Shown: positions 1 through 7,481 of the stretch, piece by piece
Numbering within the stretch: position 1 is the first letter of the stretch
Layout: every line of letters starts with the position of its first letter
DNA from: an uncultured Clostridia bacterium
Lineage (GTDB): Bacteria; Bacillota; Clostridia; TANB77; UBA1234
DNA length: 36,088 bases
Assembly (NCBI GenBank): GCA_947164995.1
Contig: CAMUYU010000013.1
Coordinates: 1 to 36,088 of the forward strand
Reading direction: 5' to 3'
Program-made: the position numbers and the translations under genes
Notes under the pieces: model-generated
What the model was told of the DNA's origin: nothing
What the model saw: only the letters and a program-made list of their open reading frames with translations
Databases searched by the model: none

Positions 1-58
1 TAATGGATTGTTGCGGTGATGGTGGAATCTCTTATTTATTAAGTGATTATAAATGTAT

Positions 59-541
59 TTAGTCCTGGGAGGCTGCGTCAGGCATGGGCAACTCGAAGTG
101 GAGACCGCTGGGGCAGAAGATGTTCGGCCACTGGCGGTTAAGACGGATCCAGCGGCTCCACCCTACGGCTTTGTCGAAAGCCAATTGCTCGTAGGTGTTT
201 GCAAGGGTTCCACCCCAATAGCCCTGAAGCTTCATATTCTCCATCTTGTAGCTTTGAGCATTACCGGTTGGAACAAGAGCAAATTGGTATTGCTCACCGT
301 TATCGGTAAACAATAGTCCTGCCACAGGCGTCATGTCACCAGTTTCTTGATTCGTATTCCACATCTGGTAGTTGTAGGCACCACCAGCACCGAGCAAGAC
401 GCTATAGTCCACCATATACTGATGGGCGGTAAGGTATGTACTATAATATTGTGCGGCGATACAGCTATTGAAGGTTTCCCTCATCTGGTTGTAGAAGCTG
501 AAGTCATAGACTTCAGGCAGTGCAGTCATGATACTGTTAAT
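59..541 (-). CDS. unrecognised GC-richer coding fragment, C-terminal part of a fused frame
   Basis: An open frame runs on the minus strand from 691 down to a TAA at 59-61. Its C-terminal ~160 residues (roughly 541 to 59) are rich in Tyr, Gln, Asn and Trp, have no obvious membrane segment, and end in an aromatic and acidic stretch. Base composition here is clearly richer in G+C than the rest of the window, so the segment is probably foreign or joined by assembly. I do not recognise the family. The upstream part of the same frame belongs to a different protein type (AgrB-like), so no independent start can be assigned; an internal Met near 534 is only a possibility. The coding call rests on the long frame and natural amino-acid composition. 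Confidence 0.4.
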   Translation of the reverse strand: MNSIMTALPEVYDFSFYNQMRETFNSCIAAQYYSTYLTAHQYMVDYSVLLGAGGAYNYQMWNTNQETGDMTPVAGLLFTDNGEQYQFALVPTGNAQSYKMENMKLQGYWGGTLANTYEQLAFDKAVGWSRWIRLNRQWPNIFCPSGLHFELPMPDAASQD

Positions 542-691
542 GTATTTGGCCATATAAACACCGCTCATAACACATAAACAAGATGAAATATAACAAGTCA
601 GCGGATTATTGCAATGAAAACCGCCAGCATATTTTCTTAATGGTATAAAGAACAACAAAAGAATAGAAGCAATGGCAAGAAAGAAACACAT
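542..691 (-). pseudogene. AgrB-like accessory gene regulator fragment
   Basis: The first ~50 residues of the frame beginning at 691 contain a hydrophobic helix, then R-K-Y-A-G-G-F-H-C and a following Cys-x-x-x-Ser. This matches the signature region of AgrB, the membrane endopeptidase that processes AgrD autoinducing peptides; the motif includes the conserved catalytic His and Cys. Only this central piece is present. The N-terminal part is missing (a TGA lies at 701-703 just upstream), and after about residue 50 the frame continues into an unrelated hydrophilic sequence instead of further membrane helices. No AgrD-like peptide gene was seen. It is a non-functional remnant or a misjoined fragment. 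Confidence 0.5.
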
Positions 692-1246
692 ATATCTTAC
701 TCATCTATTTTAGTAAGTGTTGATGATACTTCAAATGTTAAAACTGTACAAGATCAAATTAAGGAATTGGGATTTTCTTCCTATAGTAGAGCAGATGAAT
801 TAGATAATGTTACAGAAATGTCTAACACAATTCAACTTGTTTTAGGTGGAATTGGTGCAGTATCACTTTTGGTTTCTGCAATTGGTATTGCTAATACAAT
901 GGTAATGTCAATCTACGAAAGAACAAGAGAAATAGGTGTAATGAAAGTTTTAGGATGTATAGTTACAGATATTAGAAAACTATTCTTGTTTGAAGCGGGA
1001 ATTATTGGTCTTTTAGGTGGAGCAATGGGATTAGGTTTAAGCTATGGTATTTCATTTATATTAAATGAGTATGCCCCGGAAATAGGTGAACAGCTAGGTA
1101 TTTCTTCTGGTAGTGATATTTCTGTAATTCCATTCTGGCTTGCACTTGCAGCACTTGGTTTTTCAATAGTAGTAGGTATGGTTTCAGGTTTATATCCTGC
1201 TATCAAAGCTACAAGAATTAAAGCAATAGAAGCAATTAGAGAATAA
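692..1246 (+). pseudogene. ABC transporter permease (MacB/FtsX type), 5'-truncated
   Basis: The frame is open from 641, and homology-like sequence begins around 698 with the end of a MacB-type extracytoplasmic domain (a short beta strand followed by a 'lys-glu-leu-gly-phe' helix end). Then come three hydrophobic segments typical of an FtsX-like permease domain, including the cytoplasmic turn E-R-T-R-E-I-G-V-M-K and the C-terminal P-A-I-K-A-T-R motif. A TTG at 767 could be read as a start, but it falls inside the domain, so the gene is missing its N-terminal half. Intact members are roughly 380-450 aa and work with an ATPase partner, which is also absent. The break coincides with the AgrB-like fragment on the other strand. 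A strong hairpin follows the TAA at 1244-1246. Confidence 0.75.
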
Positions 1247-1247
1247 A

Positions 1248-1275
1248 AAAGTGCCCTGTATTTACAGGGCACTTT
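1248..1275. terminator. bidirectional terminator hairpin
   Basis: A perfect 12-bp stem (AAAGTGCCCTGT / ACAGGGCACTTT) with an ATTT loop lies between two convergent genes. It begins one base after the permease stop codon. The TAA of the minus-strand gene (1262-1264) falls in the loop and stem, so the last codons of that gene are read from the hairpin itself. A/T runs flank both sides. Confidence 0.85.
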
Positions 1276-1828
1276 GGGAATGCATATTTCGGGCATGCTG
1301 GCCATGGTATCTATTAAAATTGATAACGCGGTCAGCATTATTCAGTTCATGCTCAACATGTTCATTTGGTATAGTTCTTGAACGAGACTGTGGAGTACCG
1401 ACAAGAGGACCAAATGATGTCCTAAGTGTATCTTCTGTAATATAAGGAACTCTTGTGAATCGTCTGATTCCTAAAGCTCTCCCTATACCAACAAAAGAAA
1501 TCCAAAGCACCATACCGACCATGAAGTAAAGCATTAAATTGCTAGGAATATACCGAAGCAAAAACAACTTAGAGTTTTCAACAGCTTCGATAATAAAAGC
1601 ATTTAATACTTTTGTTGAATTTGCAGTAATTGCAGGCCAGAATATGTTCTGCCAGCATTCCTTTACCTCAGAAACAATGCTTTCACCAATTTTGGTTGAT
1701 AGAAATGCAGGTGCCAAGACACCACAAAATACCACCATAATGGTAAATGCACGAATGATTGCTGCAATTCCGTTTAAAACAAGATTTACAGCGTTGGCTA
1801 CTGTCCGAAAAATGCTATTGGTGTTCAT
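1262..1828 (-). CDS. small membrane protein of unknown family
   Basis: The start is set at the ATG at 1828 because AAAGGAG lies just upstream; a longer frame to 1903 exists but has no such site. The 188-aa product has a hydrophobic segment near residues 20-45 and another near residues 90-115 (L-M-L-Y-F-M-V-G-M-V-L-W). A basic and polar C-terminal tail follows, rich in Arg, Asn and His. The pattern fits a small inner-membrane protein with a cytoplasmic tail. Codon use and G+C are somewhat higher than in the conserved genes downstream, consistent with an accessory gene. I do not recognise it. Inverted repeats upstream (about 1844-1867) may be a regulatory site. It converges on the truncated permease gene and shares its terminator. 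Confidence 0.6.
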   Translation of the reverse strand: MNTNSIFRTVANAVNLVLNGIAAIIRAFTIMVVFCGVLAPAFLSTKIGESIVSEVKECWQNIFWPAITANSTKVLNAFIIEAVENSKLFLLRYIPSNLMLYFMVGMVLWISFVGIGRALGIRRFTRVPYITEDTLRTSFGPLVGTPQSRSRTIPNEHVEHELNNADRVINFNRYHGQHARNMHSQSAL

Positions 1829-1843
1829 AAAGAACTCCTTTCT

Positions 1844-1867
1844 GACGGAATATGTCCGTCGACATAT
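1844..1867. promoter_or_regulatory. overlapping inverted repeats upstream of the 188-aa protein gene
   Basis: Two overlapping dyads lie just upstream of the ribosome-binding site: GACGGA..TCCGTC at about 1844-1860, and ATATGTC-cgtc-GACATAT at 1850-1867. Alternative pairing of the same bases is possible, so this could be an operator or a folded leader. The inference rests on symmetry only. Confidence 0.35.
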
Positions 1868-2015
1868 TTTTCCCATACTAAAAGTGGTATACAATTGTAT
1901 CAAACCACAAAAAATGTGGCCTGTTATTGAAATAAACCACTTACATAAGATATAGGATATATAGATTATACCACAAATTTACATAATTTTCAATTTTTGA
2001 TACAAAATAACTAAT

Positions 2016-2051
2016 AAAAACGCCCTAGAATAGAGACTCATGGGCGTTTTT
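2016..2051. terminator. terminator downstream of mscL
   Basis: A 10-bp stem (AAAAACGCCC / GGGCGTTTTT) with a 16-nt loop ends in T runs in both directions. It lies 21 bases past the mscL stop on the minus strand. Confidence 0.8.
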
Positions 2052-2071
2052 GCATTATTAAATTTTATATT

Positions 2072-2554
2072 TTATTTTATTTCAGATGTACAATGAGGAC
2101 ATCTTGTAGCTTTAATTGGAATTATAGATAAGCAGTATGGACATTCTTTAACAGTTGGTTCTTCAGGTTTTGGTTCTTCTTTCTTTTTGCCTAAATTTGT
2201 AAGTTTGTTTACAGCTTTAACCATTAAGAATATGCAAAGAGCCATAATTAAGAAGTTAATAATTGCAGTAACTAAGTCTCCCCAATTAATAACTAATGTT
2301 TGTGCTGTTTCTGCATCAAGTCCTGTATAATCAACCCAAGGAAGTTTGATTACACCTGCAATTTCAGTACCGCCGATTGAATTAATTAAAGGATTGATAA
2401 TATCTTTTGTAAAAGCTGTAACGATGTTACCGAAAGCAGCACCTATAATAACGCCGACTGCCATATCCATGACATTACCTTTTAATGCAAATTCTTTAAA
2501 TTCTTCCACAAATTTTTTTGATTTTTGCTTTACAACAATTTTTTTATCACCCAT
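2072..2554 (-). CDS. mscL: large-conductance mechanosensitive channel MscL with C-terminal zinc ribbon
   Basis: MscL is a homopentameric inner-membrane channel that opens under membrane tension to release solutes in hypo-osmotic shock. The 160-aa product has the family layout. An amphipathic N-terminal helix (F-K-E-F-A-L-K-G-N-V-M-D-M-A-V-G) leads into TM1 with the glycine-rich V-G-V-I-I-G-A-A-F-G pore-lining face (~residues 30-45). A periplasmic loop and TM2 (~95-115) follow. A Lys/Glu-rich linker then leads to an extra C-terminal zinc ribbon with two C-P-x-C knuckles (C-P-Y-C and C-P-H-C), which the classical E. coli form lacks. The start is supported by AAAGGAG spaced 7-8 nt from the ATG. 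It is transcribed alone from a consensus-like promoter and ends at a strong hairpin. Confidence 0.95.
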   Translation of the reverse strand: MGDKKIVVKQKSKKFVEEFKEFALKGNVMDMAVGVIIGAAFGNIVTAFTKDIINPLINSIGGTEIAGVIKLPWVDYTGLDAETAQTLVINWGDLVTAIINFLIMALCIFLMVKAVNKLTNLGKKKEEPKPEEPTVKECPYCLSIIPIKATRCPHCTSEIK

Positions 2555-2581
2555 ATTAAAATCTCCTTTTTTTTATATTTG

Positions 2582-2640
2582 TAGTGCTAGAAGCACTATT
2601 TATCATTCTTTATATTATAAAATTCGACTAAATTTGTCAA
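2582..2640 (-). promoter_or_regulatory. mscL promoter and 5' hairpin
   Basis: On the minus strand, TTGACA (complement of 2635-2640) is followed after 17 bp by TAATAT (2612-2617); TATAAT two bases earlier gives 15 bp. The predicted transcript starts close to a perfect 7-bp hairpin, TAGTGCT-AGA-AGCACTA (2582-2598), located between promoter and ribosome-binding site. The hairpin may stabilise or regulate the leader. Confidence 0.6.
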
Positions 2641-2696
2641 TTATTTCAAGGAGGTTACAATTTAGTTTATTTAGCTATTTTTGGTAACTTATATGA

Positions 2697-2702
2697 TAAA
2701 AT
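2697..2702 (+). promoter_or_regulatory. extended -10 element upstream of the helicase gene
   Basis: TG-A-TAAAAT (TG at 2694-2695, hexamer 2697-2702) lies 37 bp before the ATG of the 1052-aa helicase. No good -35 is visible. The same TGnTAAAAT form recurs at 6473, 11004 and 13024, so extended -10 promoters seem common here. Confidence 0.4.
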
Positions 2703-2738
2703 TACATAAAGTGTAAGTTTATGTAGAAAGGGTGCAAT

Positions 2739-5700
2739 ATGAGTATTAATTTAAGAAATTATCAAAAAGATGCTTCAGAGAACTCAAGTAGAATATTCAA
2801 TTCTGATAGTTCCTTTAATAGACTTTCTTGCCTTGTTTTGCCAACAGGTGGGGGAAAGTCTTTTGTTGCGATTGATCAAATTATTAAATTTAATAATGAT
2901 TCTCAAAGTATATCTAATAATGGCCCAATAAATACTGCAAATATTCTGTATCTTGCACCTACATTACAAATTTTAAACCAAATAAAAGTTCATATAGTTA
3001 AGCATGTATTAAATCTTGATATAAAAAAGCTTTCTTTAAATGATATAGATAAATTAGTAAATAATGCTTTTCCAAACCTTAAACTAAAATGTTATGCAGG
3101 AATTAAAGATGCTGAAAAAGAAGATTCAACGCAAGATTCAGATATATTAAATGCAGATTTAATAGTGGCCGACGAAGCGCATAGATTAGGTGCAGAATCA
3201 TGGGGAAAGAATTTTTATAGTCAATTAAAACACAATAAAAAAGCAAAAATATTAGCAATTACAGCCACTCCAGATAGAACTGATGATTCTGGAAAGAATA
3301 TGTTAGAAGATATTGCTAGAAATATTTATGATAGAAAAGTACCAGATAAATCTGACTATATTGCAAAAGAGATTTATTTAATGGATGCTATTAAAGATGG
3401 AATATGTGTCGCTCCTGAGAGTATTACTAGTTCTTCTGCTTATGTTTTATCTGATGAATACCAAAGTATTTTGAAAGCATATAATAGTGATGGCATTTCT
3501 AAAGAAAGAAAAGAAGAGCTTGGAAGTATTTTAACACAAATTGATGAACTTATTGGCTTTTCTGGAAGAGATGAGTTATTTGAAGAAAAAAGAGTAAGAG
3601 ATATTCAAAATACACTTGCTCAAAATATAGATAATAAAAATGGTAAATACGTATTTTTTATTCCTCATAATAAAGGAAAAAGTGGAGATGATATTTTAAA
3701 AGATTCTTCAGATTATTTTAAACAATATTATGATAAATTAAGAGAATTTTTTAAAGATGTTAAAGATGAAAATGGAAACCCAGTAAAATTAAATATAAGT
3801 TTTGTTACTAGTAATACTTCAATTAAAGTTGATAAAGATGGAAATCCAACAAATGACAAACATAATGGATTTAGAGTAAATAATTCTCAAGTTATTAAAG
3901 AGTTTGAAGAGGCTTCAAACGAATCGGGTGGAATTAAGATTTTAATAACCAATGATATGCTAAATGAAGGTGTACATGTTGATGGTATAAATGGCGTTAT
4001 TATGTATAGAAATATTATTTCTGGAACAACATACTCTCAACAAACTGGAAGATGTATATCCTCGAGTGATCCAAATTTACCTATTGAATTTCAAAACAAA
4101 GTTAAAGTAATTGATTTAGTTGGAAATTCTATTAAACAAATTAATGACAGAACTGGCCAAAAAACATCTTATTCATACGATTTAGAAAAGATGTTAGAAA
4201 TAGTAAAATGGAATGAAACTCATGCGGGAAAATTTCCAAGCATTAATGCATCATATAAAGAAAGTTCTTCAAATGAAGAGAAAGTTTTTGTAGAAAAAGA
4301 ATTACGTCTCGCTATTGCAACAGAGAGACTTAAATCTAAGTATATGTTATCTAAATCAGGTGCTATTTATAATGCACAAAACAAAGATACAATAGAATTA
4401 ATTGTTGAACTTGCTAATAAAATAAATTTATGGGATTATGAGTCGCAAGAAAGAAATCCATCACTTGAACCTTCACTTGAAAGCTTGCAAGGAAAAGGAT
4501 TTTTAGTTGCAGATGAAACTCATAAAAAGTTTATGGAACTATATTACAGAGCAAACTTAGAAAAAGAGGTTAATCTAACTACACAAGTTAGAATTAAAAA
4601 GTGTATAAATATTCTTAGGGTACTAACAAAATTAAATCCTAATATTGATTTGACGGAGCTATCTTCAAATATTTCATTAAGGGTTAATGATGATGTTACT
4701 TTAAGATCATCAGGATTTAAAGTAATTTCACTTGGTGAGTTTATTGATAAAAACTTTAAAGATGAGGATAAAAAATATGTTTACGATTGTTTGAAAGATA
4801 TTGATGCTCAAGGTGCCATTCATAAAAGAGAGATTTATCGTGATGGCGATGAGCGTACATATGATTTAGGTGAAGAAATTGGCTTTTTAAAAGGAAAGTT
4901 TTATACAAGCGAATTTGAGTATTCTAGAAGAGATGGTAAAGATTTATTTGATGGATATCAATTAAAAGATTTATTAGATATTGGTCTTGTATCAAAATTT
5001 GGTATTGCAGATGATATTGAATCATTAAAGAAGATGAGCCAAGAAAGAGCAAATATTAACGTTAAAGCAGATAAAAATAGTAAATTGATTTCTTATACAG
5101 GATATACATTTGATAGAGAAACAGGGTTCTTTGCACCAGGAAAGCATATTAACATTGATAATATAAATGTAAATCTTATGGATAAGTTTAGAGAGTATTC
5201 ATTTATAACTGGTGAAAAAAGACCAGAAGAGTCTAGAAAAAAAGAACTTATTCCAGGTGGTTATGATAAATCTAGAATTTCTAAGTTTGAAGAAAGAGAT
5301 GGTATCTACTATTGTAAAACTACTAATGAACCATATGATGAAGATGGTTATGATTTTTATGGTTACGACGATAAAGGTTATGATGTTTTAGGTTATGATA
5401 GAGATGGTTATGATATAAATGGTTTTGAAAAACCTTCTAGACCTAAAATTTCTAGAGATGGTGTAATATTTGAAATTAATCTTACGAAGCCTTGTTATCA
5501 TAGAAAAAATATAGATGGTTCATATGATACTCATGGTTATGAATATAAAGATGACATAGATTATTTTGGCTTTAATAAAAAAGATAAAAAACCTAACGAA
5601 AGAGGTTTTTATCCTAATGGAACGAGAGCTGCAAAACCTCAAAAGAAAACACAATTTGGTGCTAAATTAGTTTATTATGATGCTAATGATTTATATGATG

Positions 5701-5897
5701 AAAACGGAATAGATATTTATGGTTTTGATAGATCAGGCTTTAAAGAAGTTGTTTTAAAAAGCGGGAAGAAGGTTTTAATTAATAGGGAAACTGCGACAAA
5801 TTTAGATGAATTAGGACAACCTAGTGATAAGGCAAAAAAGATTAATTTAGCTAATATTAGAAATTTGGCAGATAAGTACAAAAGCATGCCGAGATAA
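2739..5897 (+). CDS. SF2 DEAD/DEAH-type helicase with GYD-repeat C-terminus
   Basis: The 1052-aa protein has the superfamily 2 helicase motifs in order: L-R-N-Y-Q (5-9); Walker A P-T-G-G-G-K-S (35-41); motif II D-E-A-H (145-148); motif III T-A-T-P (175-178); and a C-terminal RecA lobe ending in Q-Q-T-G-R (~435-439). The layout resembles restriction-type or defence-associated helicases. The middle (~480-860) is charged, mostly helical and not recognised, with no evident nuclease or methylase motif. From ~866 to 897 come tandem Gly-Tyr-Asp units at 4-6 residue spacing (Y-D-E-D-G-Y-D, Y-G-Y-D, G-Y-D), with looser copies to ~1005. The gene is a single unit between mscL and an unrelated small gene, preceded by AAAGGG. 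A role in nucleic-acid remodelling or phage defence is inference. Confidence 0.8.
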   Translation: MSINLRNYQKDASENSSRIFNSDSSFNRLSCLVLPTGGGKSFVAIDQIIKFNNDSQSISNNGPINTANILYLAPTLQILNQIKVHIVKHVLNLDIKKLSLNDIDKLVNNAFPNLKLKCYAGIKDAEKEDSTQDSDILNADLIVADEAHRLGAESWGKNFYSQLKHNKKAKILAITATPDRTDDSGKNMLEDIARNIYDRKVPDKSDYIAKEIYLMDAIKDGICVAPESITSSSAYVLSDEYQSILKAYNSDGISKERKEELGSILTQIDELIGFSGRDELFEEKRVRDIQNTLAQNIDNKNGKYVFFIPHNKGKSGDDILKDSSDYFKQYYDKLREFFKDVKDENGNPVKLNISFVTSNTSIKVDKDGNPTNDKHNGFRVNNSQVIKEFEEASNESGGIKILITNDMLNEGVHVDGINGVIMYRNIISGTTYSQQTGRCISSSDPNLPIEFQNKVKVIDLVGNSIKQINDRTGQKTSYSYDLEKMLEIVKWNETHAGKFPSINASYKESSSNEEKVFVEKELRLAIATERLKSKYMLSKSGAIYNAQNKDTIELIVELANKINLWDYESQERNPSLEPSLESLQGKGFLVADETHKKFMELYYRANLEKEVNLTTQVRIKKCINILRVLTKLNPNIDLTELSSNISLRVNDDVTLRSSGFKVISLGEFIDKNFKDEDKKYVYDCLKDIDAQGAIHKREIYRDGDERTYDLGEEIGFLKGKFYTSEFEYSRRDGKDLFDGYQLKDLLDIGLVSKFGIADDIESLKKMSQERANINVKADKNSKLISYTGYTFDRETGFFAPGKHINIDNINVNLMDKFREYSFITGEKRPEESRKKELIPGGYDKSRISKFEERDGIYYCKTTNEPYDEDGYDFYGYDDKGYDVLGYDRDGYDINGFEKPSRPKISRDGVIFEINLTKPCYHRKNIDGSYDTHGYEYKDDIDYFGFNKKDKKPNERGFYPNGTRAAKPQKKTQFGAKLVYYDANDLYDENGIDIYGFDRSGFKEVVLKSGKKVLINRETATNLDELGQPSDKAKKINLANIRNLADKYKSMPR

Positions 5898-5900
5898 TTA

Positions 5901-5929
5901 TTGACAGTTAACATAAACGATGATATAAT
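5901..5929 (+). promoter_or_regulatory. consensus sigma-A promoter
   Basis: TTGACA (5901-5906), a 17-bp spacer and TATAAT (5924-5929) form a perfect housekeeping promoter, with TG one base before the -10. It starts 4 bp after the helicase stop codon and drives the 138-aa gene at 5988, implying strong separate expression of that gene. Confidence 0.9.
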
Positions 5930-5987
5930 CACCAAGATTCAAGTTTTTTAGTTATCCTAAGATTTTATTAATTGAGGGGAGAGATAT

Positions 5988-6404
5988 ATGAGTAAAGTTG
6001 CTCTGTTTGCGATGAATAATGGTTGTGAAATAGACGAAAGTCGCCTTTATATAGAGATGGAAGATTATCTTAACTATAAAGGTATGGAAATTTATGATTT
6101 TAAGTATGATGATATTCCTGATATGGTTGAAGAAGCAAAAGAAAATGCTGATGAAATTGTAATTGCTTTTGATGCTTTACAGGGAATGAATCCTAACTTT
6201 TATCAAATTGCTTCTTACTTTGCAGAAAGTCCTGTTAAACCTACTCTTCTTATTACAAATTATGATTTAGCTGATGCAGATGTTGAGTATGCAAAAAATG
6301 CATTTAGAGAAGTATGGCTTATGGAAGAACCTTCTTTAAGTGATCATAGTTTGGTTCACAAAGTGTTTTATTATTCATATTTAGATGGATTTAAGGATGC
6401 TTAA
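5988..6404 (+). CDS. unrecognised 138-aa cytosolic protein
   Basis: A soluble acidic protein with no signal peptide or membrane segment. Hydrophobic strands alternate with helices: V-A-L-F-A-M near the start, E-I-V-I-A-F in the middle, T-L-L-I-T-N further on and E-V-W-L-M-E near the end. This suggests an alpha/beta Rossmann-like or receiver-like fold, but no catalytic motif is visible and I do not assign a family. GAGGGGAG lies at good distance before the ATG. It is monocistronic: a perfect consensus promoter precedes it and two terminator hairpins follow. The strong promoter suggests abundant expression. Confidence 0.75.
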   Translation: MSKVALFAMNNGCEIDESRLYIEMEDYLNYKGMEIYDFKYDDIPDMVEEAKENADEIVIAFDALQGMNPNFYQIASYFAESPVKPTLLITNYDLADADVEYAKNAFREVWLMEEPSLSDHSLVHKVFYYSYLDGFKDA

Positions 6405-6420
6405 TTTAGGCATCCTTTTT
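6393..6420 (+). terminator. intrinsic terminator after the 138-aa gene
   Basis: Stem AAGGATGC / GCATCCTT (6393-6400 with 6410-6417), then a T run. The stem begins inside the last codons of the gene. Confidence 0.85.
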
Positions 6421-6424
6421 TATT

Positions 6425-6463
6425 AAAAAGATATTACAAATAGTCTATTTGTAATATCTTTTT
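6425..6463. terminator. second hairpin, 18-bp perfect inverted repeat
   Basis: A perfect 18-bp inverted repeat (6425-6442 with 6446-6463) with a GTC loop, A-rich on the left and T-rich on the right. It can terminate in both directions and reinforces the terminator immediately before it. Confidence 0.8.
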
Positions 6464-6519
6464 TTATTGTTATGTTAAAATATTTTTGTGTTTTATAAAT
6501 TAAATAAGGAGAGATATAT

Positions 6520-7461
6520 ATGAAAAGGTTTAAATTTGTTTTAGGGCTTGCAGCAGGTTTGCTTTTAGGCTCTACCATAATTGTTGGTGCCAATCAAACA
6601 ATTCAAGCACTATTAAATGATGAAATTACAATTATTTTTGATGATGTTGCAGTTGATTTAAAAGATGAAGTTACAGGTAGTACTTTATATCCTATTACTT
6701 ACAATGATAGGACATATTTACCAGTTAGAAAAATTGCTGATATGTTAGACCTAAAAGTTGTATATGATGATGCAGAACGACTTGTAAAGCTTTCTGATAA
6801 TAGAGCAAAAAGAAGTTGTGACCATTTTTATATTAATGATTTTGACACATTAAGTCCAGATTTATATATGTTTGCTCATTCAAACTATAATTATTTAAAA
6901 CTTGAAATTGTATCAGGTAACAAGAGAAGAAAAGTTCCTTATAGCAACTATGTTGCATTGGAAACCTCAAATTTAGTAGATACTTATAATATTGATACAC
7001 AAGATCTTATAGATATTACAAAAGAATTACTTGGTAGTAACACTAAAAATAAGACTGTAAAATTTGTTTTCACAGATGTAGTTACTAAAAAAGTTGTATG
7101 GGAAAAAGATATTAAAGTAAAATTAGAAAAAGAAGAAAAAGTTGATTTAAATCTTATGTCTTTAGATACAACTAAACTTACAGCCAAGGTTGGAGAAGAA
7201 CTTGCTTTAATTCCTTTAAAGAAGGGCGCAGGATTTGGTTCTGGTTATACTACTGTTGTATTAACATATAATGCAGGTGATGGAAGAAAGCTTGATTTTA
7301 ACTGGGTAGCAGATAATAATGATATTTTAAAAATCGAAAAGGATAATGTTACTGGTTGGTCACATGCAACATGTTTAAAGGAAGGTACAGTTAATGTATC
7401 TGTTTCATCACCAGAATATCCAAATCAAGTTGAAACATTTACTATTGTAATAGAAAAATAA
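6520..7461 (+). CDS. exported stalk-domain (copper amine oxidase N-terminal-like) protein, 313 aa
   Basis: An N-terminal signal or anchor segment (K-R-F-K-F then a Leu/Ala/Gly-rich helix, ~residues 5-25) is followed by a domain with Y-P-I-T-Y-N-D-R-T-Y-L-P-V-R and a downstream D-x-L-x-L. This matches the 'copper amine oxidase N-terminal' or stalk domain common on surface proteins of Firmicutes; it is a structural module, not an enzyme. The C-terminal ~110 residues, ending in a 'lys-glu-gly-thr-val-asn-val' strand pattern, look like an Ig-type beta sandwich. AAGGAG precedes the ATG. It lies 20 bp upstream of a second protein with the same N-terminal design, so the two probably form an operon and arose by duplication. 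Function beyond cell-surface localisation is unknown. Confidence 0.8.
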   Translation: MKRFKFVLGLAAGLLLGSTIIVGANQTIQALLNDEITIIFDDVAVDLKDEVTGSTLYPITYNDRTYLPVRKIADMLDLKVVYDDAERLVKLSDNRAKRSCDHFYINDFDTLSPDLYMFAHSNYNYLKLEIVSGNKRRKVPYSNYVALETSNLVDTYNIDTQDLIDITKELLGSNTKNKTVKFVFTDVVTKKVVWEKDIKVKLEKEEKVDLNLMSLDTTKLTAKVGEELALIPLKKGAGFGSGYTTVVLTYNAGDGRKLDFNWVADNNDILKIEKDNVTGWSHATCLKEGTVNVSVSSPEYPNQVETFTIVIEK

Positions 7462-7481
7462 ATTTTAAGGAGAAAATTTAT

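Noticed and set aside
767-1246. Complete small permease starting at TTG 767
   Set aside because: Homology-like sequence continues in frame upstream of 767, so this is the tail of a larger protein.
1042-1338. 98-aa minus-strand frame over the permease end
   Set aside because: Overlaps the permease coding sequence and the terminator, with no ribosome-binding site.
2648-2655. AAGGAGGT, a perfect Shine-Dalgarno-like sequence upstream of the helicase
   Set aside because: No start codon lies at usable distance and no frame of useful length follows; it falls in the divergent promoter region.
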